Part shown: positions 15,005 through 24,879 of the stretch, in pieces
How positions within the stretch are numbered: the first letter of the stretch is position 1
How the letters are laid out: the number at the start of each line of letters is the position of its first letter
Assembly: GCF_020829665.1 (NCBI RefSeq)
Contig: NZ_JAIVFT010000008.1
Location: 186,001 to 250,000 of the forward strand
DNA length: 64,000 nucleotides
Direction of reading: 5' to 3'
Origin: Nostoc sp. CHAB 5824
GTDB lineage: Bacteria > Cyanobacteriota > Cyanobacteriia > Cyanobacteriales > Nostocaceae
Position numbers and translations under genes: made by a program
Notes under the pieces: generated by a model
The model's database searches: none
Told to the model about the DNA's origin: nothing
Seen by the model: the letters and a program-made list of their open reading frames with translations, nothing else

Positions 15005-16465
15005 TCAACTGTGTATAAATTGCATACTTGTATTATCTGCTGGTATAAATTGGCACTGATGACATTCAATTGTTGTTTCGGTCAAAGATATGGGCAGAAT
15101 AACCTGAAAACGGGTGTTTCCTGGTTCGGAGAACAAGCGGATCTCACCTTTATGCTTTTCAACAATTCGGTAACTAATGACTAGACCTAAACCTGTTCCC
15201 TGACCCACCCCCTTAGTGGTAAAGAACGGCTCGAATATCCGCTCTTGGATTTCTGGCGGAATGGCTGGACCATTGTTGGCAATTTCTACTAGCACACAGT
15301 TATTTTCTCGTGCGGTGCGAATCCTGATTTGTCCTTGTCCACTCATTGCATCGATCGCATTGTCAATCAGGTTCGTCCATACCTGGTTGAGTTCGCTACC
15401 ATATACTGTGATTAGCGGTAGGTTTTGGTCATAATCGCGCGTTAAACTAATGCCCCCCTTGAGCTTATGACCGAGAATAGTCAGCGTACTTTCAACTCCC
15501 TGGTGTATATCCACCTCTTGCATCGGAGCCTGATCCATATAGGAGTACTCTTTAATGGCTTTGACCAGTTCAGAGATGCGCCCCGAACTTTGGTCAATTT
15601 CGTCCAACAGTTCAATTCCTGTGAGTGTGGCCTCAAGCCAAGCTAGAACTTCAGTAAGTGATTCTGGGGATAAATGTTCCACAATGGTATCCAGGGATTG
15701 AGTATCCAATCCTCCCCGGACTAAGGAAGAAACAATTTTCCAGCCATCAGGCACGTTGTGTAAATCCAGCCAGGCTGTTACCTCTTGCTCGCGATCGCTC
15801 TGCGCTAGTAAATCTTCTAAGTCGCAGGGTGTTTCGGCATGTCCAATTACTCTGTGCAGCAAGTGGTCAAGAAACAGCAGTTGTTCTTTTGTCATCTGCC
15901 TGTGATTGAGTTTGAGTCCAAGGTATGGCAATTGTTGAAAGATTTTGTGCAAGTGCTTCCCACCTCGGACAACAGCTGTTGCTGGGTTGTTCAACTCGTG
16001 CGCCAGGCCAGCTGCTAAAGTACCGAGTGCAATTAGCTTTTGGTGGTGTTGTGACATAGACTCCAACATTTGCACCCGTTGCGCCGTGATGATTAAAAGG
16101 TCGCGTGTAATCGACGGACAGGTTGTAAGCATTTCCCAGAAAGTATCTATGTCCCATTTCAACATATAAGTTGGTTTCACGGCACGTACATTAACGAGAT
16201 GGTGAGGAGCATCTAATAGAATCAACTCATGACCTGTATATGTTCCAGCACCAAAACTCATAACGTGTTTTTCTGCATTGCCGACTTTTTTGGTAAACTC
16301 AATTTCGCCTTCTATCAGCACGTAGAAATAGTCTAGTGGTTCTCCCTCTATGGCTATGTATTCTCCTGGAACCACCCATAGTTCCCGGCCATGTTCAGAC
16401 AACCATTGGAATTGCTCATCTGTCAATTGTGCCAAAAGTGACACTTGACGCAAAGCATCTAACAT
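15005..16465 (-). CDS. sensor histidine kinase with N-terminal cyclic-nucleotide-binding-like domain
   Basis: 486 residues. Residues about 10-125 form a cNMP-binding-like beta-barrel (VVPGEYIAIEGEPLDYFYVL, GHELILLDAPHH). A HisKA domain has GLAHELNNPATAV (His156). The HATPase_c domain contains NLIDNAIDAM, EIANNGPAIP and GQGTGLGLVIS. It is soluble, so the signal is internal. The stop and the upstream gene's end are only 2 bp apart (16465/16468). Coupling to the receiver-bearing reductase strongly suggests that protein is the phosphorylation target. Confidence 0.92.
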   Translation of the reverse strand: MLDALRQVSLLAQLTDEQFQWLSEHGRELWVVPGEYIAIEGEPLDYFYVLIEGEIEFTKKVGNAEKHVMSFGAGTYTGHELILLDAPHHLVNVRAVKPTYMLKWDIDTFWEMLTTCPSITRDLLIITAQRVQMLESMSQHHQKLIALGTLAAGLAHELNNPATAVVRGGKHLHKIFQQLPYLGLKLNHRQMTKEQLLFLDHLLHRVIGHAETPCDLEDLLAQSDREQEVTAWLDLHNVPDGWKIVSSLVRGGLDTQSLDTIVEHLSPESLTEVLAWLEATLTGIELLDEIDQSSGRISELVKAIKEYSYMDQAPMQEVDIHQGVESTLTILGHKLKGGISLTRDYDQNLPLITVYGSELNQVWTNLIDNAIDAMSGQGQIRIRTARENNCVLVEIANNGPAIPPEIQERIFEPFFTTKGVGQGTGLGLVISYRIVEKHKGEIRLFSEPGNTRFQVILPISLTETTIECHQCQFIPADNTSMQFIHS

Positions 16466-16467
16466 AA

Positions 16468-18129
16468 TTACACCTTACTTAGATATTGATGGATAAACTG
16501 AATAGCGATCGCACCCTCTCCAACGCCAGAAGCGACTCGCTTCACAGACCCGTTACGCACATCTCCAGCCACAAAGACGCCTGGTACACTGGATTCAAGC
16601 AGGAAGGGTTGGCGATCCAATTTCCATGCCTTTGAACATTGTTTATTGGGTATCAAGCTTGGCCCGGTTAAGATAAACCCTTGTTCGTCTCTCTCCACAA
16701 TCCCAGCCAGCCAATCAGTGTGTGGCTTTGCACCGATTAAAATAAACAGCAACTTTGTGGGAATAGTTTCCTTTTCATGGGTTTTAGTGTTAGCAAGCGT
16801 AATTGCCTCTAAGCTAGTCTGGCCATGAATCTCGACGATGTGGGAGTGATATTGTACTGTGATATTTTCTGTTGCTAAGATTTGGTCTATCAAGTACTTT
16901 GACATACTTATAGCCAGTGAGTTGCCGCGTACCAACATAGTCACATGGCGAGCGTACTTAGAAAGGTACACCGCAGCCTGCCCGGCTGAGTTAGCTCCGC
17001 CAACTACATAAACATCTTCATTTTGGCAAGAAAGTGCTTCGGTCATTGCCGCGCCGTAGTATACACCGGCCCCAGTCACATTCTCAATCCCAGGCACATC
17101 AAGCTTACGGTATGAGACACCTGTTGCAATCAGCAATGCATAACAGCTTAATTCTGTCCCATCTTTCAGCTTGATGATGCGATAAGAATCTTGCAAGCGA
17201 ATGTCCATTACCTCTTGAGGCGAGAGAATCTCTACCCCGAATCGTCTAGCTTGAGTAACGGCGCGGCGAGCTAATTCTGATCCAGCAATTCCTTGGGGAA
17301 AGCCTAAATAGTTCTCGATCCGGGAACTTGTCCCTGCTTGGCCCCCTGGAGCCTCTTTTTCAATCAATACTGTACGTAGACCTTCAGAAGCTCCATAGAC
17401 TGCTGCTGCCAAACCAGCTGGGCCAGCCCCCACAATCACCAAATCGTAAAAAGGCATTTGAGCCTGCATCTTCAACCCGATTTTTTCAGCAATTTCGGCG
17501 TGCGTTGGCTGTGTGAGATACGAACCGTCAGGGCAAACTACTAGTGGCAAATGTGCGGTATTACATTGAGCATAAGTAACCCATTGACGTGCTTCTTCCT
17601 CTGCCTCAATGTCCAACCACTGATAAGGCATATAGTTGCGGGCCAAGAAGTCCTTAATGTGATGACTCTTGGGCGACCAACGGGAGCCAATAACGCGGAT
17701 ACCTTCAAAGGGTGGGCGGTATGACGAAACCCAATCGTCTAATAAATCGCTAAGAACTGGGTATAGAAGGTCTTGTGGCGGCTCCCACGGTTTGAGAAGA
17801 TAGTAATCAATTTTGGCTGTATTTATCGCAGAGATAGCAGCATCGGTGTCCGCATAAGCTGTTAGTAAAACTCGTTTTGCAGACGGGAAAATTTGCATAG
17901 CCTGTTCAAGGAACTGCACGCCCGACATTTGTGGCATCCGCTGGTCTACCACACAAAGCGCAACTGTCTCGTTACGTAATTTTACCTGTTGCAATACTTT
18001 CAAAGCATTTGCACCTGAGTTGGCTCGTAGTACCCGAAAGCGATCGCCATACTCATGTCGGAGATCTCGCTCTATTACTCGTAGAACTCCGGGGTCATCG
18101 TCAACAGTAAGTAATACAGGATTAACCAA
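16468..18129 (-). CDS. response-regulator/thioredoxin-reductase-like fusion without redox CxxC
   Basis: 553 residues. A receiver domain (1-120) has acidic DDD at 10-12, phospho-acceptor Asp62 (VVDQRMP) and Lys113. A middle thioredoxin-fold-like segment (about 143-220, IRVIGSRWSPKSHHIKDFL) has no Cys pair. An NADPH/FAD reductase domain carries GAGPAG (234-239) and GGANSAG (377-383). The usual CATC motif region (about 358-362) reads YYGAAMT, so a disulfide-reducing centre is missing. The gene starts at TTG (18129), supported by AAGGAG five bases upstream. It is first in an operon with a CNB histidine kinase and LtrA. It is likely a phosphorylation-controlled flavin oxidoreductase; the electron acceptor is unknown. 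Confidence 0.9.
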   Translation of the reverse strand: MVNPVLLTVDDDPGVLRVIERDLRHEYGDRFRVLRANSGANALKVLQQVKLRNETVALCVVDQRMPQMSGVQFLEQAMQIFPSAKRVLLTAYADTDAAISAINTAKIDYYLLKPWEPPQDLLYPVLSDLLDDWVSSYRPPFEGIRVIGSRWSPKSHHIKDFLARNYMPYQWLDIEAEEEARQWVTYAQCNTAHLPLVVCPDGSYLTQPTHAEIAEKIGLKMQAQMPFYDLVIVGAGPAGLAAAVYGASEGLRTVLIEKEAPGGQAGTSSRIENYLGFPQGIAGSELARRAVTQARRFGVEILSPQEVMDIRLQDSYRIIKLKDGTELSCYALLIATGVSYRKLDVPGIENVTGAGVYYGAAMTEALSCQNEDVYVVGGANSAGQAAVYLSKYARHVTMLVRGNSLAISMSKYLIDQILATENITVQYHSHIVEIHGQTSLEAITLANTKTHEKETIPTKLLFILIGAKPHTDWLAGIVERDEQGFILTGPSLIPNKQCSKAWKLDRQPFLLESSVPGVFVAGDVRNGSVKRVASGVGEGAIAIQFIHQYLSKV

Positions 18130-18788
18130 AGTAGCTCCTTTCTGGAGATAATGTTTGTAATTATTTGCTTAGTCCTAAGCCCTGAGTGTCTTATCAGTAT
18201 ATTTAGACCTATCCACTAACCATTTTGCTAGGGTTCAAGTTTTTAAATCGGTTGTTACATAACAACAAGACAGCCAGGAGTCGTGAATAGCTTTTGATGG
18301 ACAATAGGTTTGTCCCTTTGTTTATTGTCCTAAAATGCAACAATCCACTCTGTACAAGGCTTTGGGATGAATGGTACTAAACAAATTTAGTATTTTTATA
18401 CAGAATTTGGTTGCAGTAGTGTCAAAGATTTGGCATAGTCCCAATACTCTTTGAATAAGTAAGGGAGGCTAGGAGTGCAGGGAAAGAAAAACTTCCCCAG
18501 ACCCCCCGCTCTCCCAGCTCCCTTTACTCCTTTCAATAAATAAGTTTCCTTAAGCTAACTGTATTCAGCGTAGTCCTAAATGGCTTTGGGTAAACCATAG
18601 TTTCTTGATTTGAACCATGTATTTAAGCTGATGCGCGTCTAAAGTATATAAACACTCTCGATGGTCGTTAACTGTTGACTGTTGACTGTTAACCGTCAAC
18701 AGTCATCAGTCATCAGGTAAATGTACAAATTAAATGCGTAACAGCTTACTATCCAAATTAGGACTACTAAAATGTCTTTTAACGCAAC
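18130..18788. other. intergenic region with repeats
   Basis: 659 bp between the 5' end of the receiver-reductase operon and the 3' end of the AGE-STAS gene. It holds the promoter region of the operon (left part), a G/C-run stretch near 18465-18525 and an inverted-repeat element at 18622-18749. No ORF is evident. Confidence 0.5.
18622..18749. repeat. inverted-repeat element with GTTGACT core, copy 2
   Basis: Diverged copy of 9626-9756. The left end is TTTAAGCTGATGCGCGTCTAA, the core GTTAACTGTTGACTGTTGAC (from 18667) is followed by its complement, and the right end is AAATTAAATGCGTAACAGCTTAC. The arrangement (terminal repeats around a heptamer array) is the same. Confidence 0.6.
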
Positions 18789-20960
18789 TTACACACTTGC
18801 CAGCTGAACAGTTTCATACTCATCCAAAACGGTTACACTGTCGCAAAATGCACTCATCATCAGGAATTGTTTCACGTTCTCCGGTGCGCCGACCATGTAG
18901 AGTTCAACATCAGAACCCAGTTTTTGTTTAGCGAAAATCAGAGAGCGTAGACCAGCAGTAGTAATACATTCCAGGTCTTGTAGTAGTAAGACTAGACGAT
19001 TGATTGGCTGTGCTGTAGCTTTAGCGATCGCTTCCTGAAAATGTACCACACCATTGGCATCCAATAACCCAGTTAAGGAGATTTTGGCAATACCATTACT
19101 GACTTCTAACAGCGTTGCGTCGAAAGATACTTGAGTCGGGAGAAGCCTAACTCTAACTTTGAGATCATCTTGAGTAACCGGCAGTTTGACTGTCAGGTTT
19201 GCAGCATCAAAATCGGCATACCTTTGCCCATTGATCCATACATCGCCAATCCGCACACTGCCTGGTGGTAAGATATCTGGTGCAACTCGCAGGATGTTGT
19301 CCTTAAAGCCACCTGGCTTTGGTTTGAAGTACAAATCCATTGGCTGTTTAGTAATCAGCAGATTCGTATAAACGCAAGCTAAGTAGGCCAGTTCAAACGA
19401 GTGGTAACCGCTCATTGAGTGGCTCCCCTTGCCTCGTTCGGTTCCTAGCAAGTAGGGAATCCCATTTGACAGAACATTGAAGTAGATACCCCCAGCCACG
19501 TAATCGAGGAACCAAGCATTATAGAAAGCCGCCGCTTCACGGGCTTGGCGTTGATACTCAGATTTATCAAGTGAACCATTCAAGATCAGATAGGCTAAGA
19601 TAGCTTGTTCCTGTTGCCACCAAGCTTTCCGGTTATGCCAGACAAAGCGGTGTACCTCTTGCCCTGGTTTTAAGGTGCGTTCCACCACATCGTACCACCC
19701 CCCACGCTGTTGGTCGCTACCAACTGCTGGCATGATTTCTGCAATCTTTTCTGCCAGAGTCACATAGTTTTCTTTTGGTTTCAAGTGGTTCATCCGCATT
19801 AAGTTCCAAGCAATTTTCAGGTTATGACCTACAACTGCTCGATTCTGCTGCCATCCCCAAGTTGTATCGTGGCTCCAGTCCTCATAAAAACGTTCTTGAA
19901 CAAATGGGCTACGCTCATAATCTGGGAACCGCTTTTCAATGGTGTCGAAGGTGTACTCCAAGAAGTTTGCATATTCTTCTTTGCCAGTCGCTAGCCAAAG
20001 ATTGATCAAATAAGCTGGGGCATGGTCACCTACGGAGTTCCAGTTCTTCTTGGCACGATTGTGGCCTAGAGTTTGAGAGTGGGGGCTGAGAGTAATCGGA
20101 TCGATGTGAGAGAAAAATCCTCCTTTCTCTGTCTTGTCCAAGAAATACTTGTCAAACAGATTAATCGTCAACTCGATATCTTTGATGATGCGTGGATCGC
20201 CCGTTATCCGATAGGTTTGGGTGGGGCCGGCCAGCGCATAAATTTGCTCATAAGCTGGAATAGCGTCATAATCATCCCCAAATTCTGAGGAGAATATTTT
20301 CTGCTCGCTGCCACCTGGTTTCACATCAACAGCATGATACCAATAGCAAATTTCTTCGCCTTCGTCTAGAAAACGCATATGTTGGCGGAGGTATTCAGTG
20401 CCTTTTTCCGCAGCTTCAAGATAGCGATCGTCCCCAGTCATCATGTAGGCTGTGGCAAAACCGTAAACTAGACGAGAAATCGTGTCAGTTTCCTGACGAG
20501 TACTATCTTCTTTGGAACCAACTAAACCGATACCAGTGCGATATTTCCGATAATCAATTTCGCCATCTTCAAACTGGGCTTTGAGGTAAAAATCGCCAAG
20601 GCTTCGTATCTGCTTGACCCACCAATCTGGTCTTTCAAAAAGATACTCGTTTTCTGTTCTACCCAGAAAAACTATGTGTTTAGCTTCAAACTTGTGCTCA
20701 CCTGCTTCAGGATAAAAAATGCCATACACAAAAAGATAGCAATTTGGAACGAGCATTGAACTTATTTGGCTAGTGCAATCAAAGAAAGGCTCATCTAAAT
20801 TGCGTACTAATTCAGCATAGGTCATTGATGTCAATGCTACTTCAAATTTCCTGCCATCTGAAGTTTTGAGATCAAAAGTACCAGAATCTCCTTTACTTGA
20901 ATCAAAAGCGGTAACATATCCAGCAATCAAATCTGAAAACGAAAAGCCTATATTACTCAT
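18789..20960 (-). CDS. AGE-type epimerase-like protein fused to a STAS domain
   Basis: 723 residues. The N-terminal about 125 are a domain I do not recognise. Residues about 130-540 form an alpha/alpha-barrel like N-acylglucosamine 2-epimerases (ETDTISRLVYGFATAYMMTG, HNLKIAWNLMRMN, RKAWWQQEQAILAYL). The last about 115 residues are a STAS (anti-sigma-antagonist-like) domain with ITTAGLRSLIFAKQ, where the family's phosphorylatable DSSG reads TTAG (667-670). The gene is 37 bp downstream of glgX on the same strand, so it is probably co-transcribed. A sugar-processing or sugar-sensing barrel coupled to a partner-switching module is suggested; the substrate is unknown. Confidence 0.8.
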   Translation of the reverse strand: MSNIGFSFSDLIAGYVTAFDSSKGDSGTFDLKTSDGRKFEVALTSMTYAELVRNLDEPFFDCTSQISSMLVPNCYLFVYGIFYPEAGEHKFEAKHIVFLGRTENEYLFERPDWWVKQIRSLGDFYLKAQFEDGEIDYRKYRTGIGLVGSKEDSTRQETDTISRLVYGFATAYMMTGDDRYLEAAEKGTEYLRQHMRFLDEGEEICYWYHAVDVKPGGSEQKIFSSEFGDDYDAIPAYEQIYALAGPTQTYRITGDPRIIKDIELTINLFDKYFLDKTEKGGFFSHIDPITLSPHSQTLGHNRAKKNWNSVGDHAPAYLINLWLATGKEEYANFLEYTFDTIEKRFPDYERSPFVQERFYEDWSHDTTWGWQQNRAVVGHNLKIAWNLMRMNHLKPKENYVTLAEKIAEIMPAVGSDQQRGGWYDVVERTLKPGQEVHRFVWHNRKAWWQQEQAILAYLILNGSLDKSEYQRQAREAAAFYNAWFLDYVAGGIYFNVLSNGIPYLLGTERGKGSHSMSGYHSFELAYLACVYTNLLITKQPMDLYFKPKPGGFKDNILRVAPDILPPGSVRIGDVWINGQRYADFDAANLTVKLPVTQDDLKVRVRLLPTQVSFDATLLEVSNGIAKISLTGLLDANGVVHFQEAIAKATAQPINRLVLLLQDLECITTAGLRSLIFAKQKLGSDVELYMVGAPENVKQFLMMSAFCDSVTVLDEYETVQLASV

Positions 20961-20997
20961 TGAATTAACTCCGAATTGGAAATTTATTAACTGAAAA

Positions 20998-23118
20998 CTA
21001 TTTAGAAATCAGAACAACAACGCTACGCTCTTTAACAGAATAGACATTATCTGAAACTACACTTTCTTCCCCTGGCTCTGCAATATCCATCGGAGAAGGA
21101 AGAGCAGTATCTACGACTCTGCACCATTTTTTACCTTTAATAGAAGGAATTTCAAACTCTAGATCCTCCCAGTACATGTTGAGCATGACGTGAATATCTG
21201 CTTCTCCTTCAAAGCCACCGAGAGTAAATGCCAGAACTCTCGCATGAGAGTCGTTCCAGCCTGGTTTGAACAACTTACAGCCATGCCAAGCAATGTCTGC
21301 TAAACCGCGCTCGTTAACTTCACCAGTGAAAAAGTTACTACGGCGTAAGGCAGAATGGCAGTAACACTTGCGGAAATTAACCATCCCTTTGAAGAACCTG
21401 AAAATATCAGCATTCTTCTCGGCAAGATCCCAATCTAACCAACTAATTTCGTTATCTTGGCAGTAGGCGTTGTTGTTACCCTTTTGGGTACGTCTGACTT
21501 CATCACCAGCCACAAGCATGGGTACACCTTGAGAAAGCATGAGAATGGCTGCAAAATTCTTAATCTGTCGCCGACGTAATCCATCAATTTCTGGGTTATC
21601 AGTCTCTCCTTCAACCCCACAATTCCAGCTCAAATTGTCATTAATGCCATCCCGATTGTTTTCACCATTGGCTTCATTGTGCTTGTCGTTGTACGAAACT
21701 AAGTCATTGAGGGTAAATCCATCATGACAGCTAATGAAGTTAATGCTGTTAATCGGTAAATGTCTGCTCGATTGATAAAGGTCAGAACTTCCAGCAATGC
21801 GCCAAGCAACTGCCCCAACCATTCCTGCATCTCCTTTGACAAAGCGCCGGATATCGTCTCGAAAACGTCCGTTCCATTCTGCCCAACGATATCCAGGGAA
21901 GTCACCAATTTGATAAAGCCCACCGGCATCCCAAGCCTCGGCAATAATTTTGGTGTCAGCTAGTGTTTCGGATGTTTCAATGTGCCAAATCACTGGCGGA
22001 TGGGTCATTGGTACTCCGTCTTGACTGCGAGATAAGATGGAGGCTTCATCAAAGCGGAAACCATCGACATGCATCTCTTTGACCCAAAATTCTAGGCAAT
22101 CAACAATTAACTTTTCTACTATCGGGTGGTTGCAATTGACGGTATTGCCACACCCGGAGTAGTCCATGTAGTACTGCTTATCCCAAGGTACTAGGTGATA
22201 AAAAATGTCATTAAAAAGGCCTTTGAAGCTGATGGTTGGGCCTTCATGGTTACCTTCGTCGGTGTGGTTAAAGACTACATCTAGAATGACTTCAATCCCT
22301 TCTTTGTGTAAAGCCTTAACCAGGTCTCGAAACTCTCTAATATGATTTCCAACATCAGGAAAAGCACAATATGAAGCTTCCGGAGCAAAGTAGCTGTGTG
22401 GATTATATCCCCAGTAGTCTTTTAGTTCCTTGCCGTTGACTTCTCGAAGAAGGTTCTTTTCGTCAAAGTCAAATATTGGCAACAGTTCAACAGCTGTGAT
22501 TCCTAACTCTTTGAGGTAAGGGATTTTTTCGATAATTCCAGAAAAAGTGCCAGGGTGTTTGCAGCCGGAAGAGGGCGATCTGGTAAATCCGCCAACGTGT
22601 ACCTCATAAATGATGGTGTCACTCATTGATCGATTGAGCGGGCGATCGCCTTCCCAGTCATAATCAGATATATCAATAACTACACTACGCATAGATGTAG
22701 TCATATTGTCTTTTGACCCTAAAGCATCATTGCGCTGCCAAAGAGCGTTGGTGTTTCCTCTAGCATAAGGGTCAAGCAGTACCTTATTTTTATTAAAGCG
22801 GTGTCCTGCTCGGTGTAAATCGGGATTACCATTAACTCGATAAGCGTAGTGAGTGCCCGGTTTTAACCCTCTGACATAAACATGCCAAAAGTGGAAGGTT
22901 TTATTGAACTTTGGGTTTAACTGAATAATTTGTGTTGGCTGCGGAGCATCATCTCGATCAAATAATAAGAGTTCGACAGAAGTAGCATGTTCTGAAAAGA
23001 TGGAAAAGTTTACTCCATCTTTATCTGGCACCGCACCAAAAGGATGTGAGCATCCCGATTCTAATTGGTAATCAGGTATTGCTAGTTCAACTTGATATCT
23101 ATCTGTAGTTAAAGTCAT
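20998..23118 (-). CDS. glgX: glycogen debranching enzyme (isoamylase type)
   Basis: 706 residues, GH13. It cleaves alpha-1,6 branches, probably of glycogen limit dextrins, in the cytoplasm. An N-terminal CBM48 (about 20-125) opens SGCSHPFGAVPDKDGVNFSI. The catalytic barrel shows ILDVVFNHTDEGN, the nucleophile motif DGFRFDEAS, the acid AEAWDAGG and the third carboxylate FISCHDGFTLNDLVSYNDKH. The C-terminal beta domain has DIHVMLNMYWEDLEFEIP. The length and motifs are complete. It is first in an operon with the AGE-STAS gene. An 824-bp non-coding region lies upstream. Confidence 0.93.
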   Translation of the reverse strand: MTLTTDRYQVELAIPDYQLESGCSHPFGAVPDKDGVNFSIFSEHATSVELLLFDRDDAPQPTQIIQLNPKFNKTFHFWHVYVRGLKPGTHYAYRVNGNPDLHRAGHRFNKNKVLLDPYARGNTNALWQRNDALGSKDNMTTSMRSVVIDISDYDWEGDRPLNRSMSDTIIYEVHVGGFTRSPSSGCKHPGTFSGIIEKIPYLKELGITAVELLPIFDFDEKNLLREVNGKELKDYWGYNPHSYFAPEASYCAFPDVGNHIREFRDLVKALHKEGIEVILDVVFNHTDEGNHEGPTISFKGLFNDIFYHLVPWDKQYYMDYSGCGNTVNCNHPIVEKLIVDCLEFWVKEMHVDGFRFDEASILSRSQDGVPMTHPPVIWHIETSETLADTKIIAEAWDAGGLYQIGDFPGYRWAEWNGRFRDDIRRFVKGDAGMVGAVAWRIAGSSDLYQSSRHLPINSINFISCHDGFTLNDLVSYNDKHNEANGENNRDGINDNLSWNCGVEGETDNPEIDGLRRRQIKNFAAILMLSQGVPMLVAGDEVRRTQKGNNNAYCQDNEISWLDWDLAEKNADIFRFFKGMVNFRKCYCHSALRRSNFFTGEVNERGLADIAWHGCKLFKPGWNDSHARVLAFTLGGFEGEADIHVMLNMYWEDLEFEIPSIKGKKWCRVVDTALPSPMDIAEPGEESVVSDNVYSVKERSVVVLISK

Positions 23119-23604
23119 TCTTTGTCTCTGTCCTTACGGCATTTAAGTAGTGGGTAATTTAGCACGCTTTTAGCAATGAAAAAATTATTAGTTGTGTTTT
23201 GCAATGATAATTTTGGCAATTTGCTAATGGCTAAATTTGTGTTAATTTACTCCTTAAGGATTGACTACATACAACATTGCCTTAAAAAAGGCTTATTGTT
23301 TTAAATACCTACTCATATACATGTATTTAGTAATTTTCAGTATTGCTGAGTCCAAATTTCGCAAACAAAGCGAAAAACTTAAATCTACTTATTCCAGGTA
23401 ATTTAATTGCCTGTTAAGTAGTTTATATAAGTAATTTTAAGGAGTGTTTAATATATGTACAAGGGTTTAACTTTTGGGTGAAGTTTGTATTCTTTTGATA
23501 ATGAAGTATTGTTTTGATAATTAATAAGTAAGCAATAATATTTTCAACTATTTAAAATACTTAATATCAGTTAGATTGACTATTTATAATAAAGTCTATC
23601 AATT

Positions 23605-23700
23605 TAGGTTGGGTTGTAGCAAGGTCCTCGTAAGGGGTACAGCAGTTAAACCTAACATGAACAAGGATCACATATTGGGTTGAGGAACGAAACCCAACAT
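23605..23700. repeat. dispersed TTGGGTT repeat, second copy
   Basis: TTGGGTTGTAGCAAGGTCCT at the left and TTGGGTTGAGGAACGAAACC at the right. The reverse complement resembles 2055-2115 (CTTGCTACGTTCCTCAACCC). Non-coding. Confidence 0.6.
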
Positions 23701-23742
23701 ACAGATATTATAAGTGTTTAACTGAACCTGATATAAATTGTT

Positions 23743-23790
23743 GGATGCGTTTGCTTAAACGAACGCATCCAGTGTTTATTTTATATACAA
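23743..23790. terminator. hairpin downstream of the PEP-CTERM gene
   Basis: A 9-bp perfect stem (23743-23751 with 23762-23770) followed on the plus strand by GTGTTTATTTTATATA. It lies between two minus-strand genes; the orientation of use is unclear, and it may be one of the common GGATGCG hairpin repeats rather than a terminator. Confidence 0.35.
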
Positions 23791-23942
23791 TGTAAAAGGG
23801 TAACGAGAAGCTTATGCAAGTTCCAACGAAGTTTTATTTGCTTTGGTAAATTAATAATCCATCATCGTGGTTAATAGATCATTAATCTTCACTTGCTGTT
23901 TCTTGATCCCATTTTTTCGTGTCGTTTCCTTTTGGAATTGTA

Positions 23943-24755
23943 CTAAGCTTTAGCTTTTTTAGAAGTTTTAAGCTTACGCTTCATTAGCCAGCCTATGCTA
24001 CCTGCTGCTAGTACACCACCAATAGCGCTCGGCTCAGGAATTTGAGTAGTGTTCTCAACACTTAGGAAAGTTTGTCTAGTCAAACCCAAGAATAAACTTG
24101 TACCACCGGATACTTCAGATGCAGCCGCATAGGTAAAGTTGTTGACACCAGCAGTCAATGGATTTGATGCAATCCGTGAGCCTGTGGCAGTATTAAAACC
24201 AGAATCAAAAATATCGCTGTCGAGGATGCTTATGCTGCTACCTAAACCCGTTAGGGCTGCATTAATCCGTGCGTTTTCCTGCTCAAAATTATTATTATCT
24301 CCTAGAAAGAAAATAGACCCATTGTTTTTCAAGAAATCTCCTAGAGAGGCAATCTCGGCATCAGTCAAGGAATCATCAGGCAAAGGGCTGATAAACAAAT
24401 CGGCACTAGAAAGTACAGCGGGAGTAATTTGACTGTTAACAATTGTAGATGTTACACCAGTAAGACTATTGTAAAAGCTATTAATTTCAGACTCAATAGC
24501 ATCTACAGTAGTGTCATTTCCGCTACTACTACTTTGTACAATTACATTGGTTCCACCTTCCAAGATATTAGTAAAAAACTGTACATTGCCTGGATTTACA
24601 GGTTGATTAGATGAACCCACCAAAGGATTCACAATATTAGCATCACCGGACACGATAAAGGTGCCCGCGTAAGAAGGTGAAGCGACGCTAAATGCTAGGA
24701 TTACCGAGGCGGAGTAAAACGCTCCTTTGATGAGTTTAGACAGGATGAGTTGCAT
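23943..24755 (-). CDS. PEP-CTERM sorting-signal exported protein
   Basis: 270 residues. A Sec signal peptide (about 1-30, ending SPSYA) precedes a mature domain of about 205 residues. That domain includes SSADLFISPLPDDSLTDAEI and GDFLKNNGSIFFLGDNNN, a GATase-like or ThuA-like pattern of a flavodoxin-type fold (tentative). The C-terminus has the PEP-CTERM signal, IPEPSAIGG, a hydrophobic helix (GVLAAGSIGWLM) and a basic tail (KRKLKTSKKAKA). An exosortase-type system should process it at the cell surface; none is in the window. It is monocistronic. Confidence 0.88.
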   Translation of the reverse strand: MQLILSKLIKGAFYSASVILAFSVASPSYAGTFIVSGDANIVNPLVGSSNQPVNPGNVQFFTNILEGGTNVIVQSSSSGNDTTVDAIESEINSFYNSLTGVTSTIVNSQITPAVLSSADLFISPLPDDSLTDAEIASLGDFLKNNGSIFFLGDNNNFEQENARINAALTGLGSSISILDSDIFDSGFNTATGSRIASNPLTAGVNNFTYAAASEVSGGTSLFLGLTRQTFLSVENTTQIPEPSAIGGVLAAGSIGWLMKRKLKTSKKAKA

Positions 24756-24879
24756 GGTTTTTTAGAACTAGTGTGTAATCAATTGATCTGTACAAGCTCA
24801 CTTTTAGTTTGTATACACAGTTGATGAATTAGGAAAATTCACGCATTTTGAAAATTAGTGATTTCTCAAAACTAGGAAA

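Larger units (their letters stand above)
23119..23942. other. intergenic region upstream of glgX
   Basis: 824 bp without a gene, AT-rich on the left. It contains a TTGGGTT-type dispersed repeat at about 23605-23700 and a hairpin of GGATGCGTT (23743-23751) with its exact complement at 23762-23770 followed by a T-rich stretch. Nothing else is recognised. Confidence 0.5.
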
